Notes: a model not told the origin generated them from the sequence alone. DNA of 39,898 bases from Deltaproteobacteria bacterium (GCA_016935075.1 JAFGRP010000174.1:1-39898), one strand, 5' to 3'; shown: positions 28,245 through 38,207, counted from the first letter of the stretch. Made by a program: numbers and translations.

Positions 28245-29396
28245 TCAGATATAACGATTCATCATCGCAGACAGATGTTTCTCCAGGGAACCCTTGCCCA
28301 TCTTTTCATAATGGTGGGCGATATTTTTCAAATTCTCATAGGCGCTCATGTCCGACAAATCGGACAGCTTTCTGTACATTCCGCTTCTCCTGCCCAAGCG
28401 GAAGACAATCCTCTGTTCTTCGGAAAGGGAAAAATATCGCTCCAGGACACCCAGCATCTTTTTCCTGTCTTGGGGAAGCCTGCCTTCGATCTCTTCCAAA
28501 AGGTTCAGAACATGGTCGCTGACGATCGTTGTTTCGATCCCGTCCAGACCGGAAATCAATTCTCGAATTTCCCGCAGAACATCCTCATCCCCTAATGGAG
28601 AAAATTCCCCTTTTTGCATCAGTTCCATCAGCGGCGTTTCGTTGACCACATGCAGGGTGCGCAGGCGGACGAAATCGGGACGGATCGCATTGATGACCCT
28701 TGCCGTTTCCCGGGCATGTTCTCCGGAATACGACTTTCCTCCCAGGCCGGGAATGACATACTCGCAAAGCGAAATTCCGGCTGCCTTTATTTTTTGCCCG
28801 CCCTCGATATGATCTGCCGCGGTGGCACCTTTCCGGATCAGTTTTAACAACGGATCCAAGCCGCTTTCCATGCCGATATGGATCCTGGCCAGACCGGCAA
28901 CCCGGAGCGACTGCAGTTCCGACAGGGATTTTCGCGCGGCGGTTCTGGATCGGCAGTAGGTTGTGATTCGGGTCACGGAAGGAAAAGCGCCGCGAATGTA
29001 CCGGAGAATGGATAGAATATCATCCGTTTTCATCACGAGCGAATCGGCATCCTGGAGAAATACCGATTCGCCGCCGTAATAGAGCCAGAGGGCAACGGCC
29101 CTGTAGCACTCATGATCAAGGGGGTGGCGATTGGAAACGATATTGACGATTCTGTCCGTCATCCGTCCCTGATCACCCTCCCTTATGGAAATGTCTTTCA
29201 AGATCGACGTAATTTCAGCCATGTTGTCGATATCTTTTTTGATCTCTTCGACACTTCTGAACTCGAATTTTGAATTTTTATAGGTGTGGCAAAAGGCGCA
29301 TTTGTTCCAGGGGCAATTTCTGCTGACCCGTACGAGAAGACTCCCCGCCTCGCTGGGCGGGCGAATGGGCCCCTGTTCAAAGAATGGATGGGTCAT
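28245..29396 (-). CDS. radical SAM protein
   Basis: LLVRVSRNCPWNKCAFCHTYKNSKFEFRSVEEIKKDI; start overlaps/abuts the ettA stop, same strand. Confidence 0.87.
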   Translation of the reverse strand: MTHPFFEQGPIRPPSEAGSLLVRVSRNCPWNKCAFCHTYKNSKFEFRSVEEIKKDIDNMAEITSILKDISIREGDQGRMTDRIVNIVSNRHPLDHECYRAVALWLYYGGESVFLQDADSLVMKTDDILSILRYIRGAFPSVTRITTYCRSRTAARKSLSELQSLRVAGLARIHIGMESGLDPLLKLIRKGATAADHIEGGQKIKAAGISLCEYVIPGLGGKSYSGEHARETARVINAIRPDFVRLRTLHVVNETPLMELMQKGEFSPLGDEDVLREIRELISGLDGIETTIVSDHVLNLLEEIEGRLPQDRKKMLGVLERYFSLSEEQRIVFRLGRRSGMYRKLSDLSDMSAYENLKNIAHHYEKMGKGSLEKHLSAMMNRYI

Positions 29397-29397
29397 C

Positions 29398-31083
29398 TCA
29401 GATCCTCGTCAACTGACGATACTTGATCCGGTGCGGCTGGCTTGCCGCTGCACCCAGACGGGCCCTCCGATCCGCCTCGTATTCGGAGTAGTTTCCCTCG
29501 AACCAAACAACCGTGCTGTCCCCTTCAAAGGCCAGGATGTGCGTGGCGATCCGGTCGAGGAACCAGCGGTCGTGGCTGATGACGACGGCGCAGCCGGCGA
29601 AATTTTCCAGCGCCTCCTCGAGGGCGCGCATTGTGTTCACGTCGAGGTCGTTCGTCGGCTCGTCGAGGAGCAGGACGTTTGCCCCCTCCTTGAGCATCCG
29701 TGCGAGGTGGACGCGGTTCCGCTCGCCCCCGGAGAGCTGGCCGACCTTCTTCTGCTGGTCGGTTCCTGAAAAATTGAAGCGGGAAACATAGGCGCGTGAG
29801 TTGACCTCGCGGTCGCCGAGGAGGATGACGTCTCTTCCTTCGGAGATCGTTTCCCAGATCGTTTTGCCCGGGTCGAGAACGTCGCGGCTTTGATCCACAT
29901 ACGCCAGCTTTACCGTATCGGCAATCCGGATCGTGCCGGAATCCGGCTTCTCCCGGCCGGTGATCATCCGGAAGAGGGTCGTTTTCCCCGCGCCGTTCGG
30001 GCCGATGATCCCGACAATCCCGCCGGGCGGCAGATTGAAGGACATGTTATCAATCAGGAGGCGGTCGCCGTAGGCCTTGCCCACCCCCTCGGCCTCGATG
30101 ACGAGTTTTCCCAGACGGGGTCCGGGCGGGATGTAGATCTCCAGTTCCTTTGCACAGGTGTCCATTTCCTGGGAAAGGAGGTTCTCATAAGAGCTGATCC
30201 GGGCCTTGGATTTCGCGTGGCGTCCCTTGGGCGACATCCGGATCCACTCCAGCTCCCTCTGGAGGGTCTTCTGCCGTTCGCTTTCCGATTTCTCCTCCTT
30301 CTGGAGGCGGTTCCGTTTCTGTTCGAGCCAGGAGGAATAGTTTCCTTTCCAGGGGATCCCCTGGCCGCGGTCCAGCTCCAGAATCCAACCGGCAACGTTG
30401 TCCAGGAAGTAGCGGTCATGGGTCACGGCGATGACGGTACCCGCATAGGCCTGGAGATGGTGCTCCAGCCAGGCGACGGACTCGGCGTCGAGGTGGTTCG
30501 TCGGTTCGTCGAGGAGCAGGATGTCGGGATTCTGGAGCAATAGCCGGCAGAGGGCGACCCGCCTGCGCTCCCCGCCGGAGAGAACCTTCACCGGGATCTC
30601 CCCCGGCGGGCAGCGGAGCGCGTCCATCGCCATCTCGAGGCGGGAGTCGAGGTCCCAGGCATCCCGGGCGTCAAGCTTTTCCTGGACCTTCGACTGGCGG
30701 TCGAGGAGTTTGTTCATCGCCTCGTCGGACATCGGCTCGGCGAATTTCTCGTTGATTTCATTGAATTCATTGACGAGATCGACCGTCTCCTGCACCCCCT
30801 GCTCGACGGTTTCGCGGACGGTTTTCGTATCGTCCAGCCTCGGCTCCTGTTCGAGGAAGCCGACGGTATGGCCGGGGGAGAGGATTGTCTTGCCGATGAA
30901 ATCCTGATCCACGCCGGCCAGGATCCGGAGGAGCGAACTCTTGCCGGAGCCGTTCAGCCCCAGGACGCCGATTTTCGCCCCGTGGAAATAGGAGAGGTAG
31001 ATCTCTTTCAGAACCGGTTTTTTCTCGTAAACCTTGCTCACTCCGATCATGGAATAGATCACCTTGTTCGGATCGTTCGCCAT
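29398..31083 (-). CDS. ettA: energy-dependent translational throttle protein EttA (ABC-F)
   Basis: Two ABC domains (GLNGSGKSSLLRIL, GPNGAGKTTLFRMI; LSGGERRRVALCRLL, LSGGERNRVHLARML) with ~561 aa from ATG at 31083 (MANDPNKVIYSMIGVSKVY). Confidence 0.94.
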   Translation of the reverse strand: MANDPNKVIYSMIGVSKVYEKKPVLKEIYLSYFHGAKIGVLGLNGSGKSSLLRILAGVDQDFIGKTILSPGHTVGFLEQEPRLDDTKTVRETVEQGVQETVDLVNEFNEINEKFAEPMSDEAMNKLLDRQSKVQEKLDARDAWDLDSRLEMAMDALRCPPGEIPVKVLSGGERRRVALCRLLLQNPDILLLDEPTNHLDAESVAWLEHHLQAYAGTVIAVTHDRYFLDNVAGWILELDRGQGIPWKGNYSSWLEQKRNRLQKEEKSESERQKTLQRELEWIRMSPKGRHAKSKARISSYENLLSQEMDTCAKELEIYIPPGPRLGKLVIEAEGVGKAYGDRLLIDNMSFNLPPGGIVGIIGPNGAGKTTLFRMITGREKPDSGTIRIADTVKLAYVDQSRDVLDPGKTIWETISEGRDVILLGDREVNSRAYVSRFNFSGTDQQKKVGQLSGGERNRVHLARMLKEGANVLLLDEPTNDLDVNTMRALEEALENFAGCAVVISHDRWFLDRIATHILAFEGDSTVVWFEGNYSEYEADRRARLGAAASQPHRIKYRQLTRI

Positions 31084-31176
31084 TTCGCTCCTCCTCGGAA
31101 ATGATACCGGAATTCTATCAGGAATCGGGAACGATGAAAAGCGTTTTGCGGGCGCCGCAGATTGGCCTGATCCGTC

Positions 31177-31205
31177 TTGACACGCGGCGGCGCTGGTGTC
31201 ATAGT
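31177..31205 (+). promoter_or_regulatory. possible sigma70-type promoter upstream of glutamate dehydrogenase
   Basis: TTGACA (31177-31182), 17-nt spacer, CATAGT (31200-31205); about 96 nt before the ATG. Weak -10. Confidence 0.3.
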
Positions 31206-31301
31206 CAATAACATCGAAGGCGGTGTTCCAATATCTTTTCACGAGAGACGGACAGGCCAGGGGAGCGGATATAGAACTGGCGGAAAGGGGATGTGTAAAT
31301 C

Positions 31302-34229
31302 ATGAAGCCGGGAGTCCAGACCATCGAAGCCCGCAGCCGGCGGGAACGTGAATTGAAAAAGAAAGAGGTCTGCCGCCTGCTCGAAGATTTCTATCGCATG
31401 GAGCAGAACACGGTCGGCAAAATCGTCGGCGCCTTTTTCCATCATGATTTCCTTCCGAACTGGTATTTTCATTCGAACCGGGCCGAGGATGTGGCGAGCG
31501 ACATCTTCATCGTCAGCCAATTGCTGTCCGCCAAAGACGAGTATCTCACGCACACCAGCCTCGACGGCAAAAAAATCACCTATTTCCTGAATGTGGGGCG
31601 CGACTTTCCCGGCAGGCTGAAAACCATTCTCAGCCAGAACAGCACGCTTGACATCGTCTCCTACGACTCGATGAAGACGCGTTCGGGCCTCCGGCTCGTC
31701 ACCATCGAAAAGTCCGGTGCGGAGGGGATGCCCATGAGCCGGGATGAAGAGGCTGCCGCCGCACGGATTCTGGTTGAACTGCGACAACGGACCGCCGGCC
31801 TGGGCCACCGTCAAACCGAGGCGTTTATCGCCAGCCTGCCGGTGAACTACCTCAATGAGGAGGTCAATACCTTCGCCGTCCCCCCGCGCATATTCCGGCA
31901 CGAACTCATTTTCGAGCAGGTCCGAAACGGACAGGGTTTTTATGTCGGCCGGGAGAGCACCGAGGGCGAACACGGCGAGCCGAGCGAGCGGCTCTCCGCG
32001 CGCGAGACCCGGTTTCATCTCGGCTTCGAGGAGCCGGACATCGCCTTCATCCTGGAGGTGCTCGATGTGGTGCGAAAACTGGACATCAACATAAATCGTT
32101 CCTATTACGACCGTTTCACGCCCCCCGCGGGCGGAGGCGCGGCCATGGGCATCATGACCTTTTATCTCGATCCCTCCGTGGACACCGCCAATCTGGAAAA
32201 GGCACTGGCAGGGCTGAAAAAAGGGGCGCATGGGGGCCGGACGAAAGACGGCAGCCTGCTGGTCGATCTCGAAGCGATCCTGCGCGGCCTGAGCCGGCGC
32301 GGGCTGACTCAGGAAGAGACGGCCGGCCTGCTCGCGCGCCTGCGGGCCTATACCGAGGTCAATGCGGACACCGCGAACGAGGCGGAATTCGGGAACTTCC
32401 TGCTGAATTCCCTGAGCGATTTTTTGGAGGCGGCCGATTCGCTCGGCGTGTCGGACAACCCACGCATCATGCGGCGCCTGCTCGGGTTCGACGCGTTCGA
32501 GGAATTCTGGGTGGACACCAAGTGCGGCCAGACCGTCGCGGTCACCGAGGGCTTCCGCACGAGACACAATTCCGCCCGCGGGACGGCCAAAGGCGGACTG
32601 CGCATCGATCCGATCGTCGAGTTCTCCGAGGTGGCGGCCCTTGCCTTCATGATGACCTGGAAGTGCGCCCGCTCGAAGATTTTGTTCGGCGGCAGCAAGG
32701 GCGGCCTCAAGCTCAACCCGCGCGATTTCAGCCAGGCCCGGCTGGATTACTCCTACACCCTGACCAATTTCGGCCGGTCGCTCTTCCTGGTCACCGGGCC
32801 GGTCCGCGACGTGCCGGCGGGCGACGTTGGCTGCGGCCCGCAGGAAATCGGGTTGCTCTTCGAAGGTTTCAAGTCGGCCCTGCACGACCTGGCCATGATT
32901 GCCTACGGGATGAAGAAGAGCGCGGCCTTTCTCGGCAACAAGGTTCTCACCCTTGACGATGCCCGGTCCATTCTGAGCGGACATTTCGATGTGGACTGGC
33001 ACGACGAGCGCATCCTGCACGAGTTGGTGATGAACGAAAACTATCTTGAGCGCGTGGTTTCCCCCCAGATTACGGGCAAGCCGCGCATGGGCATCCAGAC
33101 CCGAACCGGCGCGACCGGACGCGGTTTGCGTTACGCCCTGCTGGCCGTTGTGACCCGGATGTATCTGGACGGCCGCTGGAAGCCGGTCGAGGAACCGACG
33201 GCCGGAGAGCGGCATCTTCTGGAAAAACTGGCCGGGGTGAACGAGACCGCCCTGCTGGCCGCGGCGGACCGTGAAGACGGCGCCGGTCCGATTGCGGACG
33301 AAACCTGGCAGGCACTTGAAGAACGCGTGTTTCCGAAACTGCTTAAAGACAAGCGCATTGTGGTACAGGGGTCCGGCAAGGTCGGCGGATCCTTTATCGA
33401 GGAGATGGCGCGTTTCCCCGTCATTTTCGTGGCCGTGGCAGACCGCGACGGCGCCGTGATCGGCCGTCTCGATCCGGCCGAGTTGCTCCAGGCGGCCGGG
33501 AGCGCCGGAACCGTATTCGGCTGTGCGAAAGGTGTCGAGCGAAGGATCCCCGGGGCCGAAGAGGGCAAGGCCGTGCTTGAACTCGATTGCGACATCCTGG
33601 TGCCGGCGGCGCTCGAAAACGCCATCCATGCGGGCAACGCCGAAAAAGTCAGGGCGGCGTTGGTGGTGTGCGGCGCGAACGGTCCCAACACCACGAAGGC
33701 CGAAATACTGCTCCATCGGCGCGGCGTGACGGTGCTGTACGACTTTCTGGCCAACGGCGGAGGGGTGGTCGCCTCCTACTTCGAATGGCTCCGGAACCTG
33801 GCGGAACGGAACCGTTTCGAATCCGAGACCATCCGGGGCGGCCAGTTTAAGGCGCAGGATCTTGTCAAGTTCGTGATGCCCGAATTCCGCTCCCGGATCC
33901 TCGCCATTCTTCAGAAACCCGAATCCACGGAAGTCACGGCGGCGTGGAACACCGTGCTGCGCGACATCATGATTGCCGCCGTGAACGAGGATTACGACGA
34001 GGCTGTTCGGCGCGGTGTTTCGCTCAAAACGGCCGGTTACGCCGTCGCCATTCTGCGGGTGCTGGCGGCGGAACTGCTGAGGGCGCCGCAATCCGCCCGC
34101 CCGGGCTTTATCGCCGGTCTGAAGCAGGAGACCCGCCGCCGTCTCGCCCGGTGCCTGCGACATCCCGAGGCGGCCCTGATCGATCCCGGCGCCGCGGCGC
34201 TGGCGGAAAGGGTGGAAGCGGGACTGTAG
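31302..34229 (+). CDS. large Glu/Leu/Phe/Val-type (NAD-)glutamate dehydrogenase
   Basis: TAKGGLRIDPIVEFSEVAALAFMMTWKCARSKILFGGSKGGLKLNP...GPVRDVPAGDVGCGPQEIG...VVQGSGKVGGSFIEEMARF; 975 aa. Confidence 0.9.
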   Translation: MKPGVQTIEARSRRERELKKKEVCRLLEDFYRMEQNTVGKIVGAFFHHDFLPNWYFHSNRAEDVASDIFIVSQLLSAKDEYLTHTSLDGKKITYFLNVGRDFPGRLKTILSQNSTLDIVSYDSMKTRSGLRLVTIEKSGAEGMPMSRDEEAAAARILVELRQRTAGLGHRQTEAFIASLPVNYLNEEVNTFAVPPRIFRHELIFEQVRNGQGFYVGRESTEGEHGEPSERLSARETRFHLGFEEPDIAFILEVLDVVRKLDININRSYYDRFTPPAGGGAAMGIMTFYLDPSVDTANLEKALAGLKKGAHGGRTKDGSLLVDLEAILRGLSRRGLTQEETAGLLARLRAYTEVNADTANEAEFGNFLLNSLSDFLEAADSLGVSDNPRIMRRLLGFDAFEEFWVDTKCGQTVAVTEGFRTRHNSARGTAKGGLRIDPIVEFSEVAALAFMMTWKCARSKILFGGSKGGLKLNPRDFSQARLDYSYTLTNFGRSLFLVTGPVRDVPAGDVGCGPQEIGLLFEGFKSALHDLAMIAYGMKKSAAFLGNKVLTLDDARSILSGHFDVDWHDERILHELVMNENYLERVVSPQITGKPRMGIQTRTGATGRGLRYALLAVVTRMYLDGRWKPVEEPTAGERHLLEKLAGVNETALLAAADREDGAGPIADETWQALEERVFPKLLKDKRIVVQGSGKVGGSFIEEMARFPVIFVAVADRDGAVIGRLDPAELLQAAGSAGTVFGCAKGVERRIPGAEEGKAVLELDCDILVPAALENAIHAGNAEKVRAALVVCGANGPNTTKAEILLHRRGVTVLYDFLANGGGVVASYFEWLRNLAERNRFESETIRGGQFKAQDLVKFVMPEFRSRILAILQKPESTEVTAAWNTVLRDIMIAAVNEDYDEAVRRGVSLKTAGYAVAILRVLAAELLRAPQSARPGFIAGLKQETRRRLARCLRHPEAALIDPGAAALAERVEAGL

Positions 34230-34326
34230 TTTCGCAAGCCGTTTCAGGATCGGACCGAAGCCGTGCCATCGCTGTTTTTGCCGGGCGGGATTTGGGCGCA
34301 CGGTTCTGATATGGGGTGTCGATGGG

Positions 34327-34740
34327 ATGGCTTACCGGGTTTTTGACCATACCGCCGATCTGGGCGTGGAGGTGACCGCCGCTACGCAGGAGGAGCTCTA
34401 TGCGGGCGCCGCCATCGCCCTGTTCGACCTGATGGCAGATCTTGCGACGGTCCGGGCCGGGACGTCGCGGAAGGTCGCCGTCGCGGGAGAGGATGCGGCC
34501 GATCTGCTCGTTAATTTCCTGAGAGCGCTTCTTGATGGATATAACGGCGACGGCTTTCTCACAAAGGCGTGTCTCGTAACCGAGATCGACTCCCGGAGGC
34601 TCAGAGCGTTCCTGAAGGGTGAGCGCTGCGATCCCGCACGCCACCGGATGCGGATGGAGATCAAGGCGGTGACCTACCATCAGATCTCGGTCGAGCAAAC
34701 CGGGGACGAATGGGTGGCCAGGGTGGTGTTTGATGTCTGA
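34327..34740 (+). CDS. archease
   Basis: YRVFDHTADLGVEVTAATQEELYAGAAIALFDLM...; immediately upstream of rtcB. Confidence 0.93.
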   Translation: MAYRVFDHTADLGVEVTAATQEELYAGAAIALFDLMADLATVRAGTSRKVAVAGEDAADLLVNFLRALLDGYNGDGFLTKACLVTEIDSRRLRAFLKGERCDPARHRMRMEIKAVTYHQISVEQTGDEWVARVVFDV

Positions 34741-36175
34741 TCATCATTTCAGGAAGATCGACGCGTGGCGGTGGGAGATACCGGCAACCGGCCAGATGCG
34801 CGTCCCCGGGCTTCTCTACACAAGCGAAAAGCTGATGATGGGGATGGGGGCCGACGAGGGGCCAAAACAGGTCGTCAATGTCGCCCATCTCCCCGGGATC
34901 GTCAGGGCTTCGCTTGCAATGCCGGACATGCACTGGGGATACGGTTTTCCCATCGGCGGTGTCGCCGCCTTTGAGATGGATGAGGGGATCGTCTCCCCCG
35001 GCGGCGTCGGTTACGACATCAACTGCGGTTGCCGCCTCATGACGACCCGTCTGATCTATGATGATATCCGCGAGACGATTCCTGCGCTCGTCGCGGCGCT
35101 CTTCCGGCAAATCCCTTCCGGCGTCGGCTCGCGGGGCCCCCTGCGCCTTTCCCCGAAGGAGGAACGGGCGGTTCTGCTCGAAGGGGCGGCCTGGGCGGTC
35201 AGCCAGGGATACGGCGAGGCCGCGGATCTCGAAACCACGGAAGACGAAGGGGTGATGGCGGGGGCCGATCCGGAAAAGGTGAGCGAGCGGGCCCTGGAGC
35301 GGGGCAGGGATCAGCTCGGGACCCTCGGCTCGGGTAACCATTTCCTCGAGATCGAGGTGGTCGAGGAGATCTTTGACGAGGAGGCTGCCGCGGCCTTCGG
35401 ACTGGAGAAGGGCCGGATCGCCGTCGCCGTCCACAGCGGTTCCCGGGGCCTGGGCTATCAGGTCTGCGACGACTACCTGGCCCGGATGGTCAGGCACATG
35501 GACGAGATCGGGATTTCCCTTCCGGATCGCCAGCTCGCCTGCGCAAAATTGAGCTCCGGTCGGGGGCGGGATTACCTCGCCGCGATGGCCTGCGCGGCGA
35601 ACTACGCCTGGGCAAACCGCCAGATTCTGATGCACCGCACCCGTGAGATCTTTCAAAGGACGCTGGGGATGGGACCGCGGGATCTGGGGATGCGGCTTCT
35701 CTACGACGTCTGCCACAATATCGCCAAGATCGAATCGCTGCCCGTGGGGGGGAGGGAACTCCGGCTTTGTGTCCACCGGAAGGGGGCGACGCGGGCCTTT
35801 CCGCCGGGGCATGCGGCCCTGCCGCTGCGCTACCGGAAGATCGGGCAGCCGGTCCTCATCCCCGGGGACATGGGAACAGGTTCCTATGTTTTAGCAGGGA
35901 CCCAGAGGGCCTTCACAGAAACCTTCGGGAGCACCTGTCACGGTGCCGGGAGGGTGATGAGCCGGACCCAGGCGACGAAGTCCTGCCGGGGGCGTTCGAT
36001 TCCAAGAGAGATGGCGGCACGCGGGGTGATCGTGATGTCCTCGGGAAAGAGGACGCTGATGGAAGAGATCCCCGAGGCCTACAAGGATCTGGATGAGGTC
36101 GTCGAGGTGGTCCACCGGGCGGGCATCTCCAAGAAAGTGGCCCGCCTGCGGGCATTGGGCTGCATCAAGGGTTAG
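34733..36175 (+). CDS. rtcB: RtcB family RNA-splicing ligase
   Basis: MPDMHWGYGFPIGGVAAFE, GGVGYDINCGCRL, LGSGNHFLEIE, VHSGSRGLGYQV, HGAGRVMSR. ATG 34733 used instead of track TTG 34730. Confidence 0.95.
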   Translation: MSDHHFRKIDAWRWEIPATGQMRVPGLLYTSEKLMMGMGADEGPKQVVNVAHLPGIVRASLAMPDMHWGYGFPIGGVAAFEMDEGIVSPGGVGYDINCGCRLMTTRLIYDDIRETIPALVAALFRQIPSGVGSRGPLRLSPKEERAVLLEGAAWAVSQGYGEAADLETTEDEGVMAGADPEKVSERALERGRDQLGTLGSGNHFLEIEVVEEIFDEEAAAAFGLEKGRIAVAVHSGSRGLGYQVCDDYLARMVRHMDEIGISLPDRQLACAKLSSGRGRDYLAAMACAANYAWANRQILMHRTREIFQRTLGMGPRDLGMRLLYDVCHNIAKIESLPVGGRELRLCVHRKGATRAFPPGHAALPLRYRKIGQPVLIPGDMGTGSYVLAGTQRAFTETFGSTCHGAGRVMSRTQATKSCRGRSIPREMAARGVIVMSSGKRTLMEEIPEAYKDLDEVVEVVHRAGISKKVARLRALGCIKG

Positions 36176-36181
36176 AAAAGA

Positions 36182-36300
36182 AAAAGGGGGGACAGCTCCC
36201 TGTTTTCTATTGGGGAAAAGGGGGGACAGCTCCCTGTTTTCCAATAGAAAACAGGGAGCTGTCCCCCCTTTTCCCCCTTTCCCCTGTCCCCCCTTTCCCC
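36182..36300. repeat. REP/BIME-like intergenic palindromic repeat cluster
   Basis: AAAAGGGGGGACAGCTCCCTGTTTTCTATTGG (36182-36213) is perfectly inverted at 36241-36272; a second direct copy 36212-36241 pairs with 36247-36276 as a 30-bp perfect stem with 5-nt loop; degenerate partial copy after 36277. Confidence 0.88.
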
Positions 36301-36383
36301 GGGTTCTGGAAGGGCCACTTGATTTTGTCCACGTTTTATGACTTAAAGGCACTTGAAATAAAATCCGTTCAAGAGGAGACGAT

Positions 36384-37670
36384 ATGGCAGAAGACTTGAA
36401 GAAGATGTACCGGACCGTGATGGAGGACCACTTTCCCGATTCCCTGCGAATGACCTTCGGCGATCAGGAGCTCATCTACCAGAAAAGGAGTTGGAAGTTT
36501 CCGGACGCCGGGGGCGAAATCATCGAAAAGGGTCTGCGCTATGGTGAAAATCCGGGCCAGGAGGCGGCGCTGTACGAACTGGTGGGCGGAAACCTGATCC
36601 TTGGGGGGTGCCGCTTCATCGATCCGAACAACGGCCTGGTCAGCGCCATCCGCGAGGAGGATATGCTCCAGGAGGGGAAACATCCGGGCAAGACCAACCT
36701 CACCGACCTGGACAACGGCCTGAACATCATGAAATACCTGATGGGGAAACCGGCGGCTGCGATCCTGAAACACAACAACCCCTGCGGTGTCGCCTACGGC
36801 GGGACCCTCGCGGAGGCCTACCGGCGGGCGAACCGCGCGGACCGGATCGCGGCCTTCGGCGGTTGCCTGGTCCTGAATCGGCCGGTGGACAAGGAAACGG
36901 CGGTCCTCATCGCCGAGAACTACCTGGAGGTCGTCGGCGCCCCGGATTACGAGGAGGGGGCCCTGGAGATTCTCAAAGGACGGGCCAACCTGCGGATCAT
37001 CCAACTGGCAAAGATCGACCGCCTGACGGAATTCCTCTCCCGGCGTTTCGTGGACATCAAGTCTCTGATCGACGGGGGGATCATCGTCCAGCAGTCGCCG
37101 CTCAACAAGGTTAAGGGCGCGGCCGATCTGATCCTTGCCGAGACCACCTACAAGGACAAGACCTACCGGATCGAGCGGCCGCCGACCGCGCGGGAGATGG
37201 AGGATCTCCTCTTCGGCTGGTTCGTCGAACAGGGGGTGACTTCCAATTCGGTGCTCTACGTCAAGGACGGGTGCACCGTCGGGATCGGTACGGGCGAGCA
37301 GGACCGCGTCGGCGTGGCCGAGATCGCGGTCTACAAGGCCTACCAGAAATATGCCGACGCCCTCTGCTTTGACCGGTACGGCATTCCCTACAAGGATCTT
37401 GAACTGGCCGTCGAGCAGGGGACCCGCCCGAAGGAGGAAAAGGACCGGATCGACGCCGAAACCGCCGAGGCCAAAGCGGGCCTCAAGGGATCGGCGATGG
37501 TTTCGGATGCCTTCTTTCCCTTCCGGGACGGTGTGGACGTGGGGATCCGTCAGGGGGTGACCGCCGTGGTCCAGCCCGGCGGGTCCATGCGGGACTGGGA
37601 GGTGATCGGGGCGTGCAACGAGGCGGGGGTGACGATGGTCCTGACGGGCCAGCGGGCCTTCAAACACTGA
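36384..37670 (+). CDS. standalone AICAR transformylase (C-terminal PurH domain only)
   Basis: LRYGENPGQEAALY, KHNNPCGVAYGGTLAEAYRRANRADRIAAFGG, SNSVLYVKDGCTVGIGTGEQDRV, SDAFFPFRDGVD, VVQPGGSMRDWEVI; no N-terminal IMP cyclohydrolase (MGS) domain. Confidence 0.9.
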   Translation: MAEDLKKMYRTVMEDHFPDSLRMTFGDQELIYQKRSWKFPDAGGEIIEKGLRYGENPGQEAALYELVGGNLILGGCRFIDPNNGLVSAIREEDMLQEGKHPGKTNLTDLDNGLNIMKYLMGKPAAAILKHNNPCGVAYGGTLAEAYRRANRADRIAAFGGCLVLNRPVDKETAVLIAENYLEVVGAPDYEEGALEILKGRANLRIIQLAKIDRLTEFLSRRFVDIKSLIDGGIIVQQSPLNKVKGAADLILAETTYKDKTYRIERPPTAREMEDLLFGWFVEQGVTSNSVLYVKDGCTVGIGTGEQDRVGVAEIAVYKAYQKYADALCFDRYGIPYKDLELAVEQGTRPKEEKDRIDAETAEAKAGLKGSAMVSDAFFPFRDGVDVGIRQGVTAVVQPGGSMRDWEVIGACNEAGVTMVLTGQRAFKH

Positions 37671-37681
37671 CGATGTTTCCG

Positions 37682-37721
37682 GGCCGGGGCGATCCCTTTT
37701 TGCAGAGGCATCGCCCCGGCC
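37682..37721 (+). terminator. hairpin downstream of AICAR transformylase
   Basis: GGCCGGGGCGAT (37682-37693) pairs perfectly with ATCGCCCCGGCC (37710-37721); only a short T run follows, so termination is uncertain. Confidence 0.5.
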
Positions 37722-37751
37722 GTTTCATGGGTTGGATGGGGTGAGCCCTGC

Positions 37752-38183
37752 CTACAGGCCGTAGAGCTTCGCCCCCGGCATAACCGTCAGGCCGTTTTGC
37801 TTGAGGACCTCAATGGCCTTGTCCGGGGCGTCGAACCGGAAGATCATCACGGCGTTTTCACCGCTGCGCTCCACGAAGGCGTAAAGATACTCCACGTTAA
37901 TCCCGTTTTTCGTGACGACCTCGAGGATTCCGTGGAGGCCGCCCGGACGATCCGGAACTTCGACGGCCACGACGTTCGTCCGGCTGAAGCGGATGCCGTT
38001 TTCCTTCAGGACGCGTGATGTCGTATCCACGTCGTTCACAATCATGCGGAGGATACCGAAATCGGAGGTGTCCGCCAGCGTCAGGGTGCGGATGTTGATC
38101 CCGGCCCCCTTCAAAATCCCCGTCACCTGTTCCAGCCCGCCCGGCCTGTTTTCCAGGAATATGGAAATCTGTTCCACCTTCAT
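37752..38183 (-). CDS. tandem ACT-domain protein
   Basis: [49 protein letters not shown]...[34 protein letters not shown]; upstream of paaK-like gene on same strand. Confidence 0.92.
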   Translation of the reverse strand: MKVEQISIFLENRPGGLEQVTGILKGAGINIRTLTLADTSDFGILRMIVNDVDTTSRVLKENGIRFSRTNVVAVEVPDRPGGLHGILEVVTKNGINVEYLYAFVERSGENAVMIFRFDAPDKAIEVLKQNGLTVMPGAKLYGL

Positions 38184-38207
38184 CGGTTGACCCCCTTTCC
38201 TTACGAA

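Noticed and set aside
31239-34301. 1020-aa minus-strand ORF opposite glutamate dehydrogenase
   Set aside because: Low-complexity Arg/Gly/Asp/Pro-rich composition and full overlap with a well-supported GDH; a shadow ORF from codon bias. Antisense ORFs of NAD-GDH genes are a known annotation artefact.
35891-36352. 153-aa minus-strand ORF across the palindromic repeat
   Set aside because: Its KGGTAPCFLLENRELSPLFPNRKQGAVPPF segment is just translated REP-like repeat.
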